NCBI GenBank assembly: GCA_003218815.1
Contig: QHON01000163.1
Location: 11,520 to 18,065 of the forward strand
Direction of reading: 5' to 3'
Origin: Verrucomicrobiota bacterium
GTDB taxonomy: Bacteria > Verrucomicrobiota > Verrucomicrobiia > Chthoniobacterales > UBA10450
Length of the DNA: 6,546 bases
Shown: positions 1-5,292 of the stretch, in pieces
Layout of the letters: every line of letters starts with the position of its first letter
Numbering within the stretch: position 1 is the first letter of the stretch
Program-made: the position numbers and the translations under genes
Notes under the pieces: model-generated
The model's input: only the letters and a program-made list of their open reading frames with translations
Databases searched by the model: none
What the model was told of the DNA's origin: nothing

Positions 1-111
1 TCCTATTCAGCGGCAATCGGACTCGAGAGAATGGCCATCTAACGACGAACTCGGGTCCGCAGATACCTTTTCGAAAGCGAGCTCGCAGGCAGTGCAGCGT
101 GGATCGCGTTC
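1..111. other. Window-edge stretch with no supported gene
   Basis: This 111-bp piece lies downstream of the minus-strand crotonase gene. The plus frame starting at base 1 is open for 13 codons, reading ...AAIGLERMAI, then a TAA stop at 40-42. It could be the tail of a rightward gene that begins outside the window, but it is too short to recognise. I see no hairpin with a T-tract here that would serve as terminator for the minus-strand gene. Confidence 0.3.
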
Positions 112-972
112 TCAGCGATCCTCCCATTTTGGCGCGCGCTTATCGAGGAACGCATCAATGCCTTCCTCGACGTCCCGCGCGAGCATGTTCTCAACCATCA
201 CTTCTGTCGCGTAGCGATAGGCGTCCTTAAGTCCGCCTTCGAGCTGCTGGTAGAAGGCTTTCTTGCCGATCTTGACCGCATACGCCGACTTCGCGGCGAT
301 CTTGCGCCCGAACGCGAGCGCCTCTTCCCGTTCATTCCCGGGAGCGACCACGCGATTAACGAGTCCGATGCGCAAGGCATCCTCGGCCGAGATCATGTCC
401 CCGGTAAGCAGCATTTCCATGGCATGTTTGCGCGCGACGTTGCGCGAGAGCGCCACCATCGGCGTCGAGCAGAACAGGCCGATATTGACCCCAGGCGTTG
501 CGAATTTTGCGGCTGCGGACGCAACGGCGAGATCGCAGCTTGCAACGAGCTGACAGCCGGCTGCCGTTGCGACGCCTTGGACGGCGGCGGCAACGGGCTG
601 GGGTAGGTTCACAATCTGTTGCATCACCGTGCTGCACATCTCCATGATGTATTTGAAATAAGCTCGGCCGCGATCCGAGTCGGACCGGTGACTCTTCAGT
701 TCCTTCAGGTCGTGGCCGGCGGAGAACGCCGATCCGTTAGCCGCCAGGACAACCGCACGCACGCTCGGTTCCTGCGCAATCGCCGTGAACGCGTCAACGA
801 GTGCAGCGAGGAGCGCCTCCGACAGACTGTTGCGCGCTTCGGGCCGGTTGAGTGTCAGAATAGCGATGCTTTCCACGTCTTCGCGCAGGAGGATCAGCGG
901 CGAAGTGGGTGCAACGCGGGCGGTGAGGGCTGGAGCGCTTATTGATTTGGGTTCATGAGTCTTTGCGATCAT
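112..972 (-). CDS. Enoyl-CoA hydratase/isomerase-fold protein, ECHDC3-like
   Basis: A 286-residue crotonase-superfamily protein. Seen: LNRPEARNSL at 41-50, the first oxyanion-hole segment SAGHDLKEL at 84-92, the second oxyanion-hole segment GVATAAGCQLVASCDLAVA at 133-151, and FATPGVNIGLFCST at 157-170. From memory, the last two blocks and the C-terminal AFLDKRAPKW are very close to the ECHDC3 branch (human ECHDC3 has nearly the same AAGCQLVASCD and TPGVN-GLFCST strings). The fold binds acyl-CoA thioesters in the cytoplasm and stabilises an enolate. The two glutamates that act in classical hydratases (rat Glu144 and Glu164) align with Gln141 and Gly161 here, so simple 2-enoyl-CoA hydration is doubtful and the substrate is unknown. 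The ATG at 972 leaves about 25 extra residues before the fold begins, and no Shine-Dalgarno site precedes it. It is transcribed divergently from moeA. Family assignment is firm; the reaction is not. Confidence 0.93.
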   Translation of the reverse strand: MIAKTHEPKSISAPALTARVAPTSPLILLREDVESIAILTLNRPEARNSLSEALLAALVDAFTAIAQEPSVRAVVLAANGSAFSAGHDLKELKSHRSDSDRGRAYFKYIMEMCSTVMQQIVNLPQPVAAAVQGVATAAGCQLVASCDLAVASAAAKFATPGVNIGLFCSTPMVALSRNVARKHAMEMLLTGDMISAEDALRIGLVNRVVAPGNEREEALAFGRKIAAKSAYAVKIGKKAFYQQLEGGLKDAYRYATEVMVENMLARDVEEGIDAFLDKRAPKWEDR

Positions 973-983
973 GACTTAGTCAT
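971..983. promoter_or_regulatory. 13-bp palindrome ATGACTTAGTCAT at the divergent start
   Basis: Six-base arms ATGACT and AGTCAT flank a single central T, so the site is perfect apart from its unpaired centre. It covers two bases of the minus-strand crotonase start codon (970-972) and touches the -10-like element. Its place in the 68-bp gap between two divergent genes is where an operator would sit. No regulator can be named from sequence alone. Confidence 0.35.
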
Positions 984-1011
984 TGTATCCGAAAAAGCCC
1001 GGCCTTGCGAA
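982..1011 (-). promoter_or_regulatory. Possible sigma70-type promoter for the crotonase gene
   Basis: On the minus strand TACAAT (982-987) matches five of six consensus -10 bases. It is preceded, after an 18-bp spacer, by TTCGCA (1006-1011), a four-of-six match to the -35 box. Initiation would fall near 975, only a few bases before the ATG at 972. The mRNA would then be leaderless or nearly so, which agrees with the missing Shine-Dalgarno site. The -35 box is weak and the call rests on pattern only. Confidence 0.35.
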
Positions 1012-1040
1012 TCGCCGACCGCCAATTGAAATAGATCGTG

Positions 1041-2216
1041 ATGATCGCCGAAGAAGAAGCCCGAGAGAAAGTCCTCGAAAAAATTCAGGTGCGGGCGAGC
1101 CGCAGAGTTTCGCTCTCGCACGCGCTGAATTGTTTTGCCGCGGAAGATTACTTTTCGTCGCTGCCGCTGCCGAACTTCGATAACTCCGCCATGGACGGTT
1201 ATGCGGTCGTGGCAAGCGCGTCCGGTGTCGGAAAACGATTGCGCGTTATCGGCGAACAACCTGCGGGGTTAGATCGAAAATTGCTGGTTTCGCCTGGTGA
1301 AGCGATCCGGATTTTTACCGGCGCGCCAATGCCAGCGGGCGCAGATGCAGTGGTAATGCAAGAAGACGTGACCCGCGAGAGTTCGGAGATCGTCATGAAT
1401 GCTGATGTCGATCCTGGCGATTTTGTCCGGCGCCGCGGTTGCGATTTGACGGAGGGTCAGAAAATCGTGGCAAAAGGGGAGCCGATTCGTGCGACCACAA
1501 TAGCTTTGCTTGCATCGCAAGGTTTCAGAGAAGTTTCAGTCGGCGGCGAAGTGGATGCGGCAATCATTTCAACCGGCGACGAGTTGGCCGAGCCTGGAAC
1601 AAAACTTCAGCCCGGTCAGATCTACGAAAGCAATTCAGTCATGTTGCAAGCGTTGCTGCAACGTTGCGGCGCTGTTGTGAAATCGGTGGGGCATTGCAAA
1701 GACGAGGCAGATTCGTTGAGGAAGACTCTCGAACAGGCGACCAAGCATTCAGTTCTCATTATCAACGGCGGCGTCTCTGTGGGTGAACACGATTTGGTCC
1801 AATCAACGTTGCTGTCGCTTGGCGCGAAGATCGACATTTGGAGAGTCGCGATCAAGCCAGGCAAACCGTTTGTCTTCGGTCGCATCCGTAAGTGCACGGT
1901 GTTTGGGTTGCCGGGAAATCCGGTCTCCGCCTTTGTCACATTTTTGCAATTCGTTCGGCCCGCGATTTTTAAAATGATGGGCGCAGCAAATTTCGATCTG
2001 CCGAAAGTGCCCGCAAAGTTGATCGTCGATCTACGAAATGAGAGCGATCGCCCACATTATGTCCGAGGAAAATGCGAGAACGGAAATTTTTCGCCGGTTG
2101 GCCGCCAGGAATCGCATGCGCTCTTCGGGTTGAGCCAATCGAATGCGCTGCTGCGTCTCGCGGTGGGTGAAGTGCGAACGTGCGGTGACATTGTTGATAT
2201 CGAGTTGTTCAATTAG
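1041..2216 (+). CDS. moeA: Molybdopterin molybdenumtransferase MoeA
   Basis: MoeA inserts molybdate into adenylylated molybdopterin in the last step of molybdenum-cofactor synthesis, in the cytoplasm. Counted from the ATG at 1041 it is 391 residues, close to the roughly 400 usual for the family. Diagnostic blocks appear in order: NFDNSAMDGYAV near 45-56, RIFTGAPMPAGADAVV near 90-105, ISTGDEL near 176-182 with GQIYESNS near 192-199, NGGVSVGEHD near 242-251, KPGKPFVFG near 272-280 and FGLPGNPVSAF near 288-298. The Asp of AMDGY, which is catalytic in the family, is kept. The C-terminal beta-barrel domain (MoeA domain IV) follows from about 320. A GTG at 1038 sits immediately before the ATG. I prefer ATG because MIAEEEA resembles usual MoeA starts (MISVEEA), but GTG cannot be excluded. 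No strong Shine-Dalgarno site is visible. No other cofactor-synthesis gene is in the window. Confidence 0.97.
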   Translation: MIAEEEAREKVLEKIQVRASRRVSLSHALNCFAAEDYFSSLPLPNFDNSAMDGYAVVASASGVGKRLRVIGEQPAGLDRKLLVSPGEAIRIFTGAPMPAGADAVVMQEDVTRESSEIVMNADVDPGDFVRRRGCDLTEGQKIVAKGEPIRATTIALLASQGFREVSVGGEVDAAIISTGDELAEPGTKLQPGQIYESNSVMLQALLQRCGAVVKSVGHCKDEADSLRKTLEQATKHSVLIINGGVSVGEHDLVQSTLLSLGAKIDIWRVAIKPGKPFVFGRIRKCTVFGLPGNPVSAFVTFLQFVRPAIFKMMGAANFDLPKVPAKLIVDLRNESDRPHYVRGKCENGNFSPVGRQESHALFGLSQSNALLRLAVGEVRTCGDIVDIELFN

Positions 2217-2240
2217 CGGGATTTTCTTGTCGTAGTGACG

Positions 2241-2268
2241 TTGACAGACCACATCGCTTTCTTAGCTT
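2241..2268 (+). promoter_or_regulatory. Possible promoter upstream of the MarR gene
   Basis: A perfect -35 hexamer TTGACA lies at 2241-2246. After 16 bp comes TAGCTT (2263-2268), only a three-of-six match to the -10 consensus. The position, in the 59-bp gap between moeA and the regulator gene, is sensible, and initiation near 2275 would give a leaderless mRNA starting at the TTG. The poor -10 makes this tentative. Confidence 0.25.
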
Positions 2269-2273
2269 AAGCG
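2255..2273. promoter_or_regulatory. Inverted repeat CGCTT-N9-AAGCG, possible MarR operator
   Basis: Five-base arms at 2255-2259 and 2269-2273 flank TCTTAGCTT. An 8-bp palindrome, GCTTAAGC (2265-2272), overlaps the right arm. MarR-family proteins commonly repress their own genes from palindromes overlapping the promoter, and this one lies just before the TTG start at 2276. The arms are short enough to arise by chance. Confidence 0.2.
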
Positions 2274-2275
2274 CG

Positions 2276-2752
2276 TTGAATACAGGAGCTTCCATCGCAT
2301 TTGCACGAAATCCAACCGATCAAATTCGTGCCGATGCGGAACGGCTTTCTCATATTGTCCTCGAAATGCAGCGCTGTTTTGTGCTGCATCTCTGCAAAGA
2401 GCTTGCCCCGGGCAACGTCTCTTTTCCGCAATTTTTCCTTCTTGCTTTCCTCGACCACAAGGAAGTCCTTACCATGTCCGCGATTGCGCAGAAGATGGGG
2501 CACACGACGGCGGCCGCGAGCGGTTTGGTCGCGCGGCTCGAAAATCTGGATTACGTCATGCGCTCGAGCGCGCGGGAGGACCGCCGGAAGGTAATGGTCT
2601 GTATTACGCCGAAAGGTTCGGCTCTAGTTCGACGAATTCGTGAGGAGATGGTGGGCAATCTGATGAAGATTTTGGAGCACCTCACGCCCGATGAGCAAAA
2701 GGCGTGGTTGCATATCTACAGTAAAATTTATGATTACTGCCAATCAAAATGA
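2276..2752 (+). CDS. MarR-family transcriptional regulator
   Basis: A 158-residue winged-helix DNA-binding protein of usual MarR length. A dimerisation helix precedes the reader head. The winged helix spans about 50-118: SFPQFFLLAFL, then LTMSAIAQKMG, the recognition helix TTAAASGLVARLENL at 77-91, and the wing RSSAREDRRKVMVCITPKG at 96-114. The wing carries the family-typical Asp-Arg-Arg (102-104). A C-terminal dimerisation helix ends the protein. The start chosen is TTG at 2276, because no in-frame ATG or GTG lies just upstream and the first internal Met (residue 31) would remove much of the first helix. No Shine-Dalgarno site is seen. The gene lies 105 bp before a TolC-family gene, the usual setting for MarR control of efflux, so regulation of that channel by a small aromatic or phenolic ligand is a reasonable inference. 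The ligand is unknown. Confidence 0.92.
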   Translation: MNTGASIAFARNPTDQIRADAERLSHIVLEMQRCFVLHLCKELAPGNVSFPQFFLLAFLDHKEVLTMSAIAQKMGHTTAAASGLVARLENLDYVMRSSAREDRRKVMVCITPKGSALVRRIREEMVGNLMKILEHLTPDEQKAWLHIYSKIYDYCQSK

Positions 2753-2795
2753 TTTTCATCTATTCTGCGGCAGTGTTATCACACCACGGTAAAAA

Positions 2796-2818
2796 GCGCG
2801 CAGTTTGAATCTGCGCGC
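2796..2818 (-). terminator. Perfect 8-bp hairpin with T-tract on the minus strand
   Basis: GCGCGCAG (2796-2803) and CTGCGCGC (2811-2818) are exact reverse complements with a 7-base loop. On the plus strand the stem follows AAAAA (2791-2795) and is followed by CTACG, so it lacks a T-tract. On the minus strand the same stem is followed by TTTTT, which is intrinsic-terminator geometry. No minus-strand gene lies to its right within the window. It may stop antisense transcription arising in tolC, or instead be an operator or leader hairpin for tolC, whose ATG is 39 bp beyond. Confidence 0.45.
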
Positions 2819-2857
2819 CTACGATTACGCATCTAATCTCTCGGGCCACATTTCTTC

Positions 2858-4471
2858 ATGCGAAAATATTTTGTAATCTTCGGGTTCGCTGCCGCAATGA
2901 TTTCTGCGAGCTCGGTGGCACGCGCCGGCACAGGCGGTGGATCGACGTCGGCAAGCAGTGAAACATCTTCCGCACGCAGTGTTCCCACGTTTACGCTTGA
3001 TCAAGCGATCCTGACGGCGCTGCAACGCAATCCGGCTCTCCTCAACGCGGAACAAGAGATCAAACGGACGAAAGGCGTCATCATCGAAATCCGCGCGCAG
3101 GCGCTGCCGCACATCACACCGGCGGGAACTTTTGAATGGACTGATCCGAACTTGGTTGGCGCCCGGATATTGGGAGGTACGACTGGAACCAGTACAACGC
3201 CTGGAACCGCGACCACAACCGGGGCCGCATCCATTGTTGACCCACCGCCATCGCAGGTCAAGGAACCGACAGGTGCCGCACTGGCCGATCCGTCGCCGAC
3301 ACCGGGTGTCACCAATACTCAATTGAGCGATATATCCTACAGCATCAGCGTCCTTGGAAGGCAGCTGGTTTTTAACGGGACGACGTGGCCGTCGATTCGC
3401 GGTACCTTCTTTCAGCGAGACAGCGCCTACTTCGCGTTTCGCAATACGCTCGACCAGGTCATCGCGACTGTGAAAACACAGTTCTACCAGATCGTAGTCA
3501 ATAAGGCGCTGATTGGTGTGCAGGAGCAATCAGTGCACCTTTTGGAGAGCCAGCTGAAAGACCAGCAGAACCGCTTCGAAGCGGGAACAGTTCCGCGTTT
3601 CAACGTCTTGCAAGCGGAAGTCGCCCTCTATAATCAGATTCCGCAACTGATCACTGCGCAAAACAACTATCGAATATCCAAGCTTGTTCTGGCCAAGACC
3701 ATCGGACTCGATTTTAACCCGCTGCGCGGAGAAAATCCCCCGCTCGAAGTTGTTGGCGAAATGCCCTACATCCCGCGTACTATCGCGCTGGTCGATGCGA
3801 TTGAGCTTGGGAAGCAGCGGCGCCCGTTTCTTAAACAGGCGCGGGCAAATGTTTTGAACCAGATCGAGCAAGTACACGTGGCATTGGGTCAGTTTTTTCC
3901 AACCATCAACACAACCGGGGGCGGCGAATGGGTCAGCTCGCCGACCAACTCCAGTTGGCACGATATTTCAAAAGGTTGGATCGCGCAGGTGCAGGGTAGC
4001 GTGCCGATTTGGGACAGCGGCGAGATTTGGGGCCGGGTCAAGCAACAACGGGCGCTCCTTTCGGAGACGAAAATCACTTACGACGACGACGTTCGGCAGG
4101 TTGAACTCGAGGTGCAACAGTCCTATTCAAATTTGCAGCAGAACCGCGAACTAATTCAGAGCCAGGAGAAAAACGTGGAGCAAGCCGATGAAGCGCTGCG
4201 TCTGGCCAAAGCCCGCTTGGACGCTGGCGCAGGAACTCAGTTGGACGTGCTCAATGCCCAAGTCCAGTTACTGACTGCGCAATCGACGCGCTTGCAGGCG
4301 CTCTTCGGCTACAACTCCGCCCTTGCGGAATTCGACCGCGTCACCGGTGCACAGAGTACCTACACCGAATCGTTCGCCAACCTGGCGCCGCGCGCGACTC
4401 GAACGAAAACGTACTATACAGGGAGTGGTGTTGATGCCACGGGAAAGCCAAAGTCCAACTTATCGAAGTAG
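2858..4471 (+). CDS. TolC-family outer-membrane efflux protein
   Basis: A 537-residue outer-membrane channel of the type that forms the exit duct of tripartite efflux pumps or type I secretion. A Sec signal peptide is visible: basic MRK, hydrophobic core, cleavage probably after SSVARA at residue 23. Two structurally repeated halves follow. Each contains the family's helical-hairpin signature: NRFEAGTVPRFNVLQAEVAL at 238-257 and ARLDAGAGTQLDVLNAQVQL at 452-471. The first helical region starts at FTLDQAILTALQRNPAL (45-61), as is typical. Residues 104-152 form a low-complexity Gly/Thr/Pro/Ala-rich insert, roughly where the first beta-hairpin crosses the outer membrane in TolC. This makes the protein longer than the ~450-500 residues usual for the family. 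The tail after 505 is also extended. The upstream MarR gene suggests drug- or phenol-responsive control. No adaptor (HlyD-like) or pump gene follows, so the partners must be elsewhere. No Shine-Dalgarno site precedes the ATG. Confidence 0.93.
   Translation: MRKYFVIFGFAAAMISASSVARAGTGGGSTSASSETSSARSVPTFTLDQAILTALQRNPALLNAEQEIKRTKGVIIEIRAQALPHITPAGTFEWTDPNLVGARILGGTTGTSTTPGTATTTGAASIVDPPPSQVKEPTGAALADPSPTPGVTNTQLSDISYSISVLGRQLVFNGTTWPSIRGTFFQRDSAYFAFRNTLDQVIATVKTQFYQIVVNKALIGVQEQSVHLLESQLKDQQNRFEAGTVPRFNVLQAEVALYNQIPQLITAQNNYRISKLVLAKTIGLDFNPLRGENPPLEVVGEMPYIPRTIALVDAIELGKQRRPFLKQARANVLNQIEQVHVALGQFFPTINTTGGGEWVSSPTNSSWHDISKGWIAQVQGSVPIWDSGEIWGRVKQQRALLSETKITYDDDVRQVELEVQQSYSNLQQNRELIQSQEKNVEQADEALRLAKARLDAGAGTQLDVLNAQVQLLTAQSTRLQALFGYNSALAEFDRVTGAQSTYTESFANLAPRATRTKTYYTGSGVDATGKPKSNLSK
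3167..3313 (+). repeat. Low-complexity Thr/Gly/Pro-rich insert in the TolC-like gene
   Basis: This stretch encodes residues 104-152 of the channel. About half of it is Thr, Gly, Pro or Ala, and short repeats such as CTGGAACC recur. It starts after EWTDPNLVGAR and ends before the SYSISV strand. It remains in frame, so it is a tolerated extension, probably an extracellular loop by comparison with TolC topology. Confidence 0.55.
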
Positions 4472-4495
4472 ATCTTTATCACCTCGAGCAAAAGG

Positions 4496-4514
4496 TCGCC
4501 TTGAGCGAAGGCGA
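4496..4514. other. Hairpin TCGCCTT-N5-AAGGCGA after tolC
   Basis: A perfect 7-bp inverted repeat with loop GAGCG begins 25 bp after the TolC stop codon. No T-run follows on the plus strand (the next bases are ATAGG), so it is not a canonical intrinsic terminator in that direction. On the minus strand the stem is followed by CCTTTT. It may protect the 3' end of the tolC mRNA or be part of a Rho-dependent end. The rest of the 94-bp gap (4472-4565) shows nothing else. Confidence 0.35.
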
Positions 4515-4565
4515 ATAGGTCGACGTATCTGCTCCGGTTAATCGATTTAGTGCCGCCACTGCCTG

Positions 4566-5231
4566 TTGAAAAATTCGGTGCCTTGGCAGAGCGCAGAGCT
4601 CCCGAACTGTCGTCACGTTTTCACCCAACGCATCCCTGGGATCGACGTTTCGCACGATAAAGCCGAAGCATTAGCGCGGCTTGAGAAAGCCCATCAACGC
4701 ATTCGCGATGCCACTGGATTCGGCGATTGGCCGCTGCTTACCGCGAAACAGATTCACGGAAACAAGATTGCATTCGTTGATGCGCCAGTGGAAAGCGATA
4801 AAGAATTCTCCGGCTGCGACGGCGTCATCACGAATCAGCGTGGTACCGCACTCGGCGTTTACGTCGCCGATTGTTGCGCGGTTTACATGGTCGATCCAAA
4901 AACGCCTGCTATCGGTCTGGTGCATTCCGGGCGTAAAGGCACCGAGCTCGGCGTTGTCCCCAGCGCAATTACGCAAATGATTGAGCGCTTCGGCTCCGAT
5001 CCCGCAAACATGATCGTGCAACTCAGCCCGTGTATTCGTCCGCCGCACTACGAACTCGATTTTGCCGCGGAAATTGTTCGGCAATGTCGCGCGCTCGGCG
5101 TCAAAGAAATTCATGATCCAGCCGTGTGCACGGCCTGCGACCTGGATCGTTACTACTCTTATCGAGCCGAAAAAGGAAAAACCGGTCGCATGCTCGCGTT
5201 GCTAGGACTCAACCCAGCAATTGCGGATTAG
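4566..5231 (+). CDS. YfiH/PgeF-like laccase-domain protein, short divergent form
   Basis: A 221-residue member of the DUF152/Cu-oxidase_4 family (E. coli YfiH/PgeF, human LACC1). Members are reported as purine nucleoside phosphorylases, polyphenol oxidases or peptidoglycan-editing factors. The three metal ligands known for YfiH appear conserved: His64 in KQIHGNKI, Cys103 in VADCCAVY and His120 in LVHSGRKG. Cys-to-His spacing is 17, as in YfiH. LSPCIRPPHYEL (153-164), CTAC (188-191) and YYSYRAEKGKTGRMLAL (196-212) match the C-terminal family blocks. Divergence is clear. The usual HAGWRG block reads HSGRKG, the N-terminal GGVS...NLG motif is absent, and the section between the GP-like block and the C-terminal cysteines is shortened (E. 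coli YfiH is 243 aa). The start is TTG at 4566, just after an in-frame stop at 4548-4550. GTG at 4578 is the alternative. It has no evident functional link to the TolC gene. Confidence 0.85.
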   Translation: MKNSVPWQSAELPNCRHVFTQRIPGIDVSHDKAEALARLEKAHQRIRDATGFGDWPLLTAKQIHGNKIAFVDAPVESDKEFSGCDGVITNQRGTALGVYVADCCAVYMVDPKTPAIGLVHSGRKGTELGVVPSAITQMIERFGSDPANMIVQLSPCIRPPHYELDFAAEIVRQCRALGVKEIHDPAVCTACDLDRYYSYRAEKGKTGRMLALLGLNPAIAD

Positions 5232-5263
5232 GCGAAAAATGTTCGCCTTTGATTACGAACATT
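5230..5263 (+). promoter_or_regulatory. Two mutually exclusive hairpins after the YfiH-like gene
   Basis: Hairpin A pairs AGGCGAA (5230-5236) with TTCGCCT (5242-5248) around a 5-base loop, and its left arm overlaps the stop codon. It is followed by TTGATT, a weak T-tract, so it could be a weak intrinsic terminator. Hairpin B pairs AATGTTCG (5238-5245) with CGAACATT (5256-5263) around a 10-base loop. Both stems are perfect but share 5242-5245, so they cannot form together. The arrangement, 30 bp before the next ATG, looks like a terminator/antiterminator pair, but chance is possible for stems this short. Confidence 0.35.
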
Positions 5264-5292
5264 CGTCTAATCCTCGTTAGGAATACGCCACG

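Noticed and set aside
10..111. In-frame extension past the TGA of the crotonase gene (34 open codons on the minus strand)
   Set aside because: The protein already ends at the usual family C-terminus (KRAPKW), and the extension resembles nothing. Readthrough is not needed to explain it.
969..1259. A 96-codon minus-strand open frame over the start of moeA
   Set aside because: It overlaps the well-supported MoeA N-terminus and the divergent control region and has no family features.
2753..2779. Possible promoter TTTTCA-N15-TGTTAT upstream of tolC
   Set aside because: Both boxes are poor matches and the spacer is too short, so it was not called.
2825..3529. A 234-codon minus-strand open frame opposite tolC
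   Set aside because: Its product is rich in Arg and Cys with no recognisable domain, and it lies fully opposite a clear TolC-family gene. It is a shadow of high-GC codon use.
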